In this document: positions 9,084-16,773 of the stretch, piece by piece | Numbering within the stretch: the first letter of the stretch is position 1 | How the letters are laid out: the number at the start of each line of letters is the position of its first letter | Notes under the pieces: generated by a model | Told to the model about the DNA's origin: nothing | Databases searched by the model: none | Seen by the model: only the letters and a program-made list of their open reading frames with translations | NCBI GenBank assembly: GCA_013122435.1 | Contig: WYDT01000003.1 | Location: 1-64,000, forward strand | DNA: 64,000 nt | Source: Chloroflexi bacterium AL-N1 | GTDB lineage: Bacteria > Chloroflexota > Chloroflexia > Chloroflexales > Roseiflexaceae | Direction of reading: 5' to 3' | Program-made: the position numbers and the translations under genes

Positions 9084-10466
9084 ATGAGTTTCCAACCACA
9101 AACTATTATCGAGCCATTCCGCATTAAATCTGTTGAACCAATTTCATTCACAACACCCGAACAGCGCACCATTGCGCTCGAACAAGCTGGCTATAACCTC
9201 TTTTTGTTGAAAGCAAATGATGTTCTGATCGATCTACTTACCGACTCAGGAACCAGTGCCATGAGCGCTGCACAGTGGGGAGGGATGCTACAGGGCGACG
9301 AAAGCTATGCAGGGGCGCGTTCCTTCTACAAGTTTGAAGAGTCAGTCCGTTCGATCACGGGCTTCAAGCATATTATTCCGACACACCAGGGTCGTGCCGC
9401 CGAGCGTATTCTGTTTGGCGCAGTCTGTAAGCCAGATGATGTAGTGCCCAACAACGCGCATTTTGATACGACGCGTGCCAATATCGAGGCATGCCACGCT
9501 GAAGCCCGTGATCTGGTGATCGCTGAGGGTCGCCAACCTGGGCTTTACCATCCCTTCAAAGGCAATATCGACCTCGACCGACTCTGTGCGACTATCGAGG
9601 AGATTGGTCCTGAGCGGATACCACTTTGTATGATTACGGCAACGAATAACTCGGGTGGTGGTCAGCCCGTTAGTATGGCAAATATTCGTGCGATGAGCGA
9701 GATCTGTCGTTCATACAAGATTCCATTCTTTATCGACGCATGCCGTTTTGCTGAGAATAGCTGGTTTATCAAACAGCGTGAAGAGGGCTATGCCGACAAA
9801 ACGCCGCTTGAGATTGCACAGGAGTTGTTTAGCTACGCGGATGGCTGCACGATGAGCGCGAAGAAGGATGGTCTGGCGAATATTGGTGGTTTCCTCGCAT
9901 TGAATGATGACACCTGGGCAGAGCAATGTCGTAATCAGCTCATTCTCACTGAGGGTTTTCCGACGTATGGCGGGATGGCTGGTTATGATTTAGAAGCTGT
10001 GGCGGTGGGCCTGCATGAAGCATTGCAAGAAGATTATCTGCGGTATCGAGTCCGTTCCATCGAATACCTCGGGGAGCGGTTGACTGAGGCGGGGATTCCG
10101 ATTGTGTTACCCACGGGTGGGCATGCGGTCTATATCGATGCCGGTGCCTTGCTTCCCCATATTCCGTCGAGCCAGTATCCGGCACAGGCGCTGTGTATGG
10201 CGCTCTACCTGGTAGCTGGTGTGCGTGCGGTGGAGATCGGTAGCGTGATGTTTGGTAAACCGCGTGCTGATGGGAGCGAGGAGCCTGCTGCATTGGAACT
10301 AGTGCGCTTGGCTTTCCCACGGCGGGTCTACACACAGAGCCATGTCGACTATCTGGCAGAGGCGTTGCTCTATGTGGCGCAGAACGCCGAGCAGGTGCAA
10401 GGGGTTCGTATCGAGTGGCAGGCCCCGGCGCTGCGACATTTCACTGCTCGTTTTGCGTTTGTGTGA
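9084..10466 (+). CDS. tnaA: Tryptophanase (tryptophan indole-lyase)
   Basis: A 460-residue PLP enzyme of the beta-eliminating lyase family, which splits tryptophan into indole, pyruvate and ammonia. Visible parts: THQGRAAERILFG near residue 90, the aspartate strand PFFIDACRFAEN, and the PLP-lysine segment CTMSAKKDGLANIGGF. Close to the C-terminus it has LRHFTARF. The histidine matches the TnaA signature, whereas tyrosine phenol-lyase has phenylalanine there, so tryptophanase is preferred. The ATG at 9084 follows AAAGGAGAG; an upstream in-frame start at 8964 would run through the terminator hairpin. No TnaC-like leader peptide with tryptophan was found. Confidence 0.88.
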   Translation: MSFQPQTIIEPFRIKSVEPISFTTPEQRTIALEQAGYNLFLLKANDVLIDLLTDSGTSAMSAAQWGGMLQGDESYAGARSFYKFEESVRSITGFKHIIPTHQGRAAERILFGAVCKPDDVVPNNAHFDTTRANIEACHAEARDLVIAEGRQPGLYHPFKGNIDLDRLCATIEEIGPERIPLCMITATNNSGGGQPVSMANIRAMSEICRSYKIPFFIDACRFAENSWFIKQREEGYADKTPLEIAQELFSYADGCTMSAKKDGLANIGGFLALNDDTWAEQCRNQLILTEGFPTYGGMAGYDLEAVAVGLHEALQEDYLRYRVRSIEYLGERLTEAGIPIVLPTGGHAVYIDAGALLPHIPSSQYPAQALCMALYLVAGVRAVEIGSVMFGKPRADGSEEPAALELVRLAFPRRVYTQSHVDYLAEALLYVAQNAEQVQGVRIEWQAPALRHFTARFAFV

Positions 10467-10572
10467 TGCCGATTTACTCGACTTAGCAGAATATTCCAGC
10501 TCTATTGATGAATTAGTTTAACAACCTGTATAGGGTATTATGTGTGGTGCGTTTATTCCAGAATATATCTAG

Positions 10573-10597
10573 AGAGGCTATCTTAGCGGTAGCCTCT
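10573..10597. repeat. Inverted repeat downstream of tnaA
   Basis: AGAGGCTA and TAGCCTCT form a perfect 8-bp stem around a 9-base loop between the convergent tnaA and SnoaL-like genes. There is no T tract on either side. It may still help end both transcripts. Confidence 0.45.
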
Positions 10598-10635
10598 GTA
10601 ATGTAGCCCAGAAATATAATTGAAAAACGTTATAG

Positions 10636-11016
10636 TCATTGCAGGCTGGTCATGTCTTGATCTGGTGCGACACTACGGTATGTGAATTTCCAACCATCAG
10701 TGGTTTTCTTGAAGCGATCATTCATGACAGATGTCCCCATAAATGAACCGTCTTTCTTATTAAGAATTTGAAGGTAACCCACAAATTGTGCCTCATTGCC
10801 ATTGATTGTGATAACAGGATTCATGATGAGATGCCGTGTACCATCCATTGCCTGAGTCTGATTGTAGAATCCCTTGAGCCAACCCAAATACCCATCCGAG
10901 TCATTCTCAAAACTCCCAAATGGACTTTCAAAAGTGACTTCGTTGCCCCACAAAGACATGTGTTGATCGAAATCTCCATTATCAAAGCTTTGCTCGGCTA
11001 ACGACTCTGCAATCAT
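10636..11016 (-). CDS. SnoaL-like / NTF2-fold protein
   Basis: About 126 residues with the pattern of SnoaL-like domains: an N-terminal helix (SLAEQSFDNGDFDQHMSLW), then VTFESPFG, and a C-terminal sheet ending GWKFTYRSVAPD. Such small cone-shaped domains act as polyketide cyclases, limonene-epoxide-hydrolase-like enzymes or simple ligand binders; the role is not evident. The start is unsure: the ATG at 11016 gives a normal family length, while an open frame extends 36 codons further upstream through AT-rich, signal-like residues. Confidence 0.65.
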   Translation of the reverse strand: MIAESLAEQSFDNGDFDQHMSLWGNEVTFESPFGSFENDSDGYLGWLKGFYNQTQAMDGTRHLIMNPVITINGNEAQFVGYLQILNKKDGSFMGTSVMNDRFKKTTDGWKFTYRSVAPDQDMTSLQ

Positions 11017-11221
11017 GATTGATTGATAGTCGTTCCTGGTACTCTTTCCTTTCAATAAAGTAAATGTGAGGTTAGAAGTATAACACTCCAAAAGCAATAA
11101 AAAGATTGAAAAGTTTAAAAACAAATAAGATTTCTCACCGGATTACAAATGTAGAATTAATGTAGTGCCGTAGATACGGTGTTGTAGTGTCCGTGACAGA
11201 TGTTCGGTCATACCCTAGTGT

Positions 11222-11431
11222 AGTGGTGAAAGTGGACCAAGTGCACGACCGATGAAACCAGAATGGGTGTGTCGAGTGCGTGATCAATGCAAGGATGCTG
11301 GTGTAGCCTTTTTCTTTAAGCAATGGGGAACCTGGGCACCAGCCGAAACTGGTGCTTCATACCAATCATCAATGATCAGGATGGGAAAGAAATCTGCTGG
11401 ACGGTTCTTAGAGGGCCAGTTATGGGATTAG
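11222..11431 (+). pseudogene. C-terminal relic of a DUF5131 (phage Gp37/Gp68-like) protein
   Basis: The forward strand reads SGESGPSARPMKPEWV, then DQCKDAGVAFFFKQWGTW, then RMGKKSAGRFLEGQLWD and a stop. This order matches the C-terminal end of DUF5131 proteins as I know them (ESGP.ARPM.P.W, FFKQWG, GKK.AGR.LDG..WD). An in-frame stop lies directly upstream (TAG at 11216) and no larger frame continues, so this is a gene remnant of about 69 codons. The 62-codon reverse frame over it is a shadow. Confidence 0.7.
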
Positions 11432-11463
11432 CTTCCAACCTCTAAAATACCTCTTACTTTAGC

Positions 11464-12126
11464 TTAGAATAAATGAGACGAATCCTCCCCCAGCCAGAAC
11501 TTGAAGGCACCTCGTGCTCGCTCTGCGATGGGTGCAGCAAGCCCTTGCTGAAGTAGAGCCGGATCACGGTCTTTTACATACCATACTTTGAACAGCTCAA
11601 TCACGGTTGGGTAGTTCTCCGATGCGGGGATAAAACTAACCTGATCGTTAGTCTGAACTGTCCCTGTCGAGAGGACACGAGTATATGCACCGGGGCGATT
11701 TGCCTCTGCGAAGCGTTTTACAAAAGTGGGGTTCTCCATACGTGCTGCCAACGTAGCACAGGGGATACGGGCAAAAGTTACTTCAAGGAGCACATCGTTG
11801 ATCTGAAATCGGTCTCCGATCCTGAGTGACGTGAAGTCAAGGCCAGCAATAGTCAGGTTTTCGCCAAATGTTCCGGGAGACAGATCTGCTTGCAGGGTTT
11901 TTGACCACCATGCGTAGTCCTCCAGACTGTAAAGATATACTGCCTGATCCACACCGCCATGGTTTTCTTTATCGGCGATGACATCGTCAACCAAGCCATG
12001 CTTTTCTATGCTAACGCTGCTGTGTATTGGTTGTTTGTTGATGCCTGTTTCAGTAGTTTCCTTGCCAATGCGGATTGGTTCTCGTTTACCGATGTTGACC
12101 GAAACGACTTTTGGATCATTCTTCAT
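11464..12126 (-). CDS. MOSC domain protein (YiiM-like)
   Basis: A 220-residue MOSC protein. After an N-terminal strand (VVSVNIGKREPI) come the typical GVDQAVYLYSLEDYAWW and PGTFGENLTI, and the conserved cysteine in ARIPCATLAARM. A short C-terminal alpha-helical part follows, as in YiiM. The family handles molybdenum-cofactor sulfur or metal-sulfur groups; YiiM relatives reduce N-hydroxylated substrates. No molybdenum genes lie next to it. Confidence 0.88.
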   Translation of the reverse strand: MKNDPKVVSVNIGKREPIRIGKETTETGINKQPIHSSVSIEKHGLVDDVIADKENHGGVDQAVYLYSLEDYAWWSKTLQADLSPGTFGENLTIAGLDFTSLRIGDRFQINDVLLEVTFARIPCATLAARMENPTFVKRFAEANRPGAYTRVLSTGTVQTNDQVSFIPASENYPTVIELFKVWYVKDRDPALLQQGLAAPIAERARGAFKFWLGEDSSHLF

Positions 12127-12311
12127 TGTCTTACTGTCTCCAATGTGTTGAAGCTTATGTTGCAGAGCGTTCTAAGGACGATTCACTATCTATATCCTGC
12201 GACTGCAAGTCGCAGCTACAGCTTGATGTGTTTGGTTGGGACGTATGTTACATGGTGTCTCTACAAGAAACGTGTGAAAGTACCTCAGAGGGATACAAAC
12301 CACCTCTTGTA

Positions 12312-13070
12312 TTACCGCTCCATTGTAATGCCAAAATGTTTGAAGAGTATTGCGGTACATTCCTCCTCGCTGGTCACTTCGCGTTCTTGTCGTTCACCAC
12401 TCAATGTCGTGGTAATGAAGCGCATCTCGCTCAGGGTCACGCGTCCGGCGGGGGTGGCTCTTGAGCAGATGCGGCGCTGCGTGAAGTGTGATTCGGGCGA
12501 GGTCTGGTGGTAGTGGCACATATCAATATAGTCGATATACTGGTAGGGTTGCAGACTGAAGCAGTATTCGGCCTTCCATGTTCCATCGTCTTTGTGTTCC
12601 ATCATAATGTAGTGTGCATCTTCAGCAACAATACGATATGCCTTTCCGAATTGCGTCTGAACATCTGCATCATCGATGGCCAATGGTTGACGAAAGGTAT
12701 CACCAAAGCCCACATCGACCAGCCAGCGTTGGTCCAGTGAAACCATGAGCGCCATGTGATCGAAGTCCGGCGAAAAGTCCCCCTCAGCCGTAACAACTCG
12801 GCAGGAGAGCATGGTGACCTCAAAGCCCAGCGCGCGGAGCAAGGCTGCAAACAGGCCATTTAGTTCATAGCAAAAGCCGCCACGCCCTCGTCGAATAACT
12901 TTGTCAAATAGAGCTTTGTCTGTCAGAACGATTGGCTCACCTGCGTGGATGCTGAGGTTCTCAAACGGTACGGCTAACAGATGTGCAAGTTGTAACTCGC
13001 TCAGGGTTTGTGCGTTAGGCAACCGTGAGCCATGATAGTTGATTCGTTTGAGGTAGGCGTTGATGTCCAA
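12312..13070 (-). CDS. nat: Arylamine N-acetyltransferase
   Basis: A 252-residue NAT that transfers acetyl from acetyl-CoA to arylamines or hydrazines. The catalytic triad is visible: cysteine in RGRGGFCYELNGLF (near residue 67), histidine in FDHMALMV and aspartate in WLVDVGFGD. Length and order fit the family. It stands alone; the 185 bp towards the MOSC gene contain only a small hairpin (CTGCGACT/AGTCGCAG near 12,197). Confidence 0.92.
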   Translation of the reverse strand: MDINAYLKRINYHGSRLPNAQTLSELQLAHLLAVPFENLSIHAGEPIVLTDKALFDKVIRRGRGGFCYELNGLFAALLRALGFEVTMLSCRVVTAEGDFSPDFDHMALMVSLDQRWLVDVGFGDTFRQPLAIDDADVQTQFGKAYRIVAEDAHYIMMEHKDDGTWKAEYCFSLQPYQYIDYIDMCHYHQTSPESHFTQRRICSRATPAGRVTLSEMRFITTTLSGERQEREVTSEEECTAILFKHFGITMER

Positions 13071-13232
13071 ATGCCATGCTCCTTCGTATATTGTTTACAC
13101 ACTGGCGATCTTAGCCATCCGCTAATTGAGATGTGCTGCACGAATAATGAGCCGTGTATTTTGTTCTAATAGTACTGTATATGAATTGATATGCACCCTT
13201 TTTATACATTATTGATGATATCGATCATATCG

Positions 13233-13847
13233 CTACTCTAACAATCCGTGATTCTGTAGCACCTGTCGCACCTTGTGAATGTCTTGATAGATATGCCCTT
13301 TGAGTCCGATCTCGATTGCAGCAGCAACATGCCCAGCGCTATCATCGATGAAAAGGGTCTCGTTTGCTGTAGCGCTGGCGATGTGCAGTGCCGCAGTGAA
13401 GATACGCGTATCTGGTTTGGCTGCACCTACTGAGGATGAGTTGATAATATAATCAAATTCGTCTGACAAACCTAGCTGGTCCAGATCTGATGGTAGACGA
13501 GATGTGGCATTGGTGATCAAGAGAATTCTGGTGTGTTGTCGACAATTTCGAACCACTTCGAGCATTGCATGGTCGACAGTTCCAATAGGTTTTGACCATG
13601 CCTGCACAGCTTGTACGGCATCGACATCAGGAAATTGCCTGTGAAGATGTTCTGCGATGGATGTCCGCCATTCATCATCAGAAATATGTCCGGTGATGGC
13701 AGGCAATAGTCGCTCTGGTGCAAAGGCAATCTGGCGAATCGCTCCATGGGGTAATCCAAACTGCTCTGTGCAGGTGTCCTGTTCGGCTCCCCAGATGCGA
13801 AGCACCCCATCCAGATCGATGAAGAGGGTTTTGATCACAAGCGACAC
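13233..13847 (-). CDS. HAD-superfamily hydrolase
   Basis: A 204-residue haloacid-dehalogenase-like phosphatase. Motif I LFIDLDGVLR holds the nucleophile aspartates, motif II is ILLITNATSR, the lysine motif is SVGAAKPDTRIF and motif IV is ETLFIDDSAGHVAAA. The substrate is unknown; relatives hydrolyse sugar phosphates or other small phosphoesters. Confidence 0.9.
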   Translation of the reverse strand: MSLVIKTLFIDLDGVLRIWGAEQDTCTEQFGLPHGAIRQIAFAPERLLPAITGHISDDEWRTSIAEHLHRQFPDVDAVQAVQAWSKPIGTVDHAMLEVVRNCRQHTRILLITNATSRLPSDLDQLGLSDEFDYIINSSSVGAAKPDTRIFTAALHIASATANETLFIDDSAGHVAAAIEIGLKGHIYQDIHKVRQVLQNHGLLE

Positions 13848-13955
13848 TCCTCACATACTCGTATAATCATATTATGGTTTTGATGTAGGCATTATAACAA
13901 AGGGTTTGGAACTTTGTTGATTGAAGATTGTTCGTAGAATGGGCGATAACAGGCG

Positions 13956-13993
13956 AACAGCGTGGAAAGGCTTTACACCTTTCACACGCTGTT
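13956..13993. repeat. Inverted repeat downstream of the large secreted-protein gene
   Basis: AACAGCGTGGAAAGG and CCTTTCACACGCTGTT pair with one bulged base around a 7-base loop. It lies 46 bp beyond the stop of the secreted protein. It may act as a terminator, although no clear T tract follows. Confidence 0.45.
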
Positions 13994-14038
13994 GCCCAAA
14001 GGGGGGGCATTGTGTCGTTGTTCTAACGTTCCAGAATC

Positions 14039-16342
14039 TTACGGCTGTGCGAGGGAGAAGGCATCAACAACTTCCCCGGTTAAACCGTTTGCCGATCCGT
14101 CCAGCAGGATGGTACATTCTTCGATCTGTGTGTTGTCACCAGTGCTGGGTGTTTTGCAGTTGAAGACATCATCTGCATTACCAGTGAGTTTATCGATAGT
14201 GTATGCTCCCTCTGTCGACAGTGTGACACTCTCGGCGTCGATTGAGGCAGCTGAGATATCTTCTGAATTGTCCGTGAGACCGACGTCTGAGCCGTCGAAG
14301 AGCAATTCCCATACGTTACCATTGCGAACCAGCAGGTCCTCATCACGTGTTGAAAGATCGCCGTTGGCTCCGGGTACGCTGGCACTACCTAGCGTACTGA
14401 TGACAAGCCGACCATCGGCGTCGATGGCGATGGCATCAATGTCTTCATCATTGGTGGTCAGCCCAACGTCAGCGCCACGAAGGAACAGTTTCAGTGTGCC
14501 TGTGGTGTCTCTGCCAAGTGTCTCCGGAACAAAACGCAGAATATCCGAGTCGTCGATCTCGCCCAGGTCAGGCAGTGTCAGGGTGCTATTCACACTCAAA
14601 AGGAAGCTGCCGTCGTTTTGCTGGTGAACCGCATTGATATCCGTTGGGCCAAGCCCAATATCTGATCCATCAATAAGCATTGCCCAGGTCTGCCGTGGGA
14701 TGCTGAAGCGAAGCACATCTTCATCACGGAAGGTGATACCGTCGACTATGCCGCCCGTGGTGGAGCTGACATAGAGAGCATTTGGCTCATTGTTGCCATT
14801 GTTTGGTACAAATTGAGCTACAGCCATGGCCTGTGAGCCACTAGGGGCAGGCAATTCGATAGTTTGATTACCTTGACCAAAAGCGACGGCACTGCGATAA
14901 TTACCTGCAAGTTGGAGGTTGGTGCTATCTTCAGCCACAGTGATGCGATTAGCTTTGAATTGCCCTTGAACTGTTTGCCCAAAGGAGGGAATAAAAACAC
15001 CACCATCAACACTAATTTCGGTCAGGTATGATGTATCGATAGCGGTTTCACTCTCGTCCAAATGAATGGCTGTTGAGCCTTCTCCGATGGTTAATTGTGG
15101 GCCAAAGAAATTACCTGAAACAAAGATACTACCATTAGTGCTCGCTTCAGCATCGGCATCCAGACCGCGCAGAAAATCAGTATCACTACTGCCAATCTGA
15201 GTCACGCGCTGTACCGAACCATCGAGTGAGTTAATACGTGCCACGAAGGTATCGTTTTGTCCACGGCTCCTGAGCGTTGTTGAGCCAATTGTTGTCTGCT
15301 CGAAGAAGGTACCGGCTACATAGATATTAAGTTTTTTCTGGACAACGTGTACCGCAGAGTCTGTTGCCGGGCCGGCAATGTGGGTCACAAAGCGTAGCTG
15401 TCCAGAGCGATTGTAGCGAACGATAAATCCATCAGTTCCATCCTGGCTGGTTAACTCTGTCGGTTCACGTCCGTTGCTGTCCCGAAAGCGAATGGTGCCA
15501 GCGAAATCGCCTACAACTGTAAACGAATTTCCATCGTTCATATAGATACCAATGCCTTCTGCTCCGTTGCCACCAGCCTGGATTGCATAATTCGTTTGTC
15601 CGGTAAAATCGTACCGAACAGCGAACATATCTTCACCACCGGGCGTAAGAGAGAGCAGGGTCTCCTGTGTCTCAAATTGACCGGGGAATTCCGCGATCCC
15701 TTTAAATTCACCCGTCAGTGCGATGTTCCCATTGGCACTGATATCGTTGACGAAGATGGTTTGTGTGCCGATAATTTGGTTGACCCATTGGACATTACCT
15801 GTTTCTGGGTTAAGTTGTGCCAGGAAACCATCGGTCGAGCTTCCAGCTGTCAATTGCTCTGTGCCAACATCCAGTCCGCCGATAAACGAACCAGCTACAT
15901 ACAGGTGTCCAAAGATATCATCGAACTCGATACCCGCAGGCGTTGCGCCAGGCAAACCACCGCGAACTGATGTCTCGAATTCCTGTATCCACAACAAGTT
16001 GTTGTTGGTATCATACTTGGCTACAAAAAGATCACTGTCGGTACCTTGTAGTTCCTGGCTGTTACTGCCTTCACCAAATTCGACAGTTTCGTTGAAACTT
16101 CCAAAGACATAGCGATGGTTGCCTTCATCAAGTGCAACTTCCTGTGCGTTAACACTGCTTGTGTCACTCTCTTCAAAAATGACGTCGTTAATAACAAATG
16201 TCTCGTCGTTCTGTTGTGCCTGTGATGTACCAGCAGGGAACAGTCCCAATAGCATGGTTAGGAGCAATGCTACTGTGAGGGCAAGCATACGTTTACTATT
16301 GATGTTGTGTCCACTGTTGAAACTAAAGTGTGCCTTTTGCAC
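14039..16342 (-). CDS. Secreted SBBP-type beta-propeller-like repeat protein
   Basis: A 767-residue exported protein. The start is GTG at 16342, because AAGGAGG lies six bases upstream; the frame extends 20 codons more without such a site. A signal peptide (hydrophobic LALTVALLLTMLLGLF, then AGTSQAQQ) leads into repeats of the type DLFVAKYDTNNNLLWIQEF, GFLAQLNPETGNVQWVNQI and DTFVARINSLDGSVQRV. These resemble SBBP repeats of surface beta-propellers. The C-terminal third changes to units such as LRFVPETLGRDTTGTLKLF and DVGLTDNSEDISAASID. No sorting signal was seen. A role in surface binding is inference. Confidence 0.75.
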   Translation of the reverse strand: MQKAHFSFNSGHNINSKRMLALTVALLLTMLLGLFPAGTSQAQQNDETFVINDVIFEESDTSSVNAQEVALDEGNHRYVFGSFNETVEFGEGSNSQELQGTDSDLFVAKYDTNNNLLWIQEFETSVRGGLPGATPAGIEFDDIFGHLYVAGSFIGGLDVGTEQLTAGSSTDGFLAQLNPETGNVQWVNQIIGTQTIFVNDISANGNIALTGEFKGIAEFPGQFETQETLLSLTPGGEDMFAVRYDFTGQTNYAIQAGGNGAEGIGIYMNDGNSFTVVGDFAGTIRFRDSNGREPTELTSQDGTDGFIVRYNRSGQLRFVTHIAGPATDSAVHVVQKKLNIYVAGTFFEQTTIGSTTLRSRGQNDTFVARINSLDGSVQRVTQIGSSDTDFLRGLDADAEASTNGSIFVSGNFFGPQLTIGEGSTAIHLDESETAIDTSYLTEISVDGGVFIPSFGQTVQGQFKANRITVAEDSTNLQLAGNYRSAVAFGQGNQTIELPAPSGSQAMAVAQFVPNNGNNEPNALYVSSTTGGIVDGITFRDEDVLRFSIPRQTWAMLIDGSDIGLGPTDINAVHQQNDGSFLLSVNSTLTLPDLGEIDDSDILRFVPETLGRDTTGTLKLFLRGADVGLTTNDEDIDAIAIDADGRLVISTLGSASVPGANGDLSTRDEDLLVRNGNVWELLFDGSDVGLTDNSEDISAASIDAESVTLSTEGAYTIDKLTGNADDVFNCKTPSTGDNTQIEECTILLDGSANGLTGEVVDAFSLAQP

Positions 16343-16773
16343 AATTGACCTCCTTACAAAAGATATACATCGATTGTTAGTTTGGTATCCGAGCCAGCAC
16401 ACGCGTATTACTTGCTCGGGTTGTTTGTAACAGCACCCAGGTGCGTAGGAACTCTAACATTGTATATCCCTGATGTGAGGGATTTGGCGTTGCAGATGAT
16501 CCCCCCTGATTTCAGGGGTGGCATGAATGCACGATTGTACGTTTTCATTGAATCAACACTCTGTTTCAAGACCTAAGAACATTCCTTAGTAGCTGATCCT
16601 GAGCAGGTCGGAGGTAACATCAGTTACATTTCAGTACACTTATCTGGAGTGTTTGTTCATGGATTATGGTGTGTTGAGTTGAGGAGGTACTATATCTCGA
16701 TTATTTCATTGGCACACACTTTTTCGTGATTTCCAAGAATATTATTCTCTCATCAGGTGTATTGGAGGTAGCT
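16343..16773. promoter_or_regulatory. Divergent intergenic region with ribosome sites and a hairpin
   Basis: This 431-bp gap separates the divergent secreted-protein and LuxR-regulator genes. It holds the AAGGAGG site of the former near 16,352, a CCCCTG/CAGGGG hairpin with a four-base loop near 16,505-16,520, and GGAGG at 16,764-16,768, five bases before the GTG start of the regulator. No clear -35/-10 pair was found. Confidence 0.5.

Noticed and set aside
11959..12513. 184-codon forward frame across the MOSC and NAT genes
   Set aside because: It lies opposite two clear genes with catalytic motifs; composition and lack of motifs mark it as a shadow.
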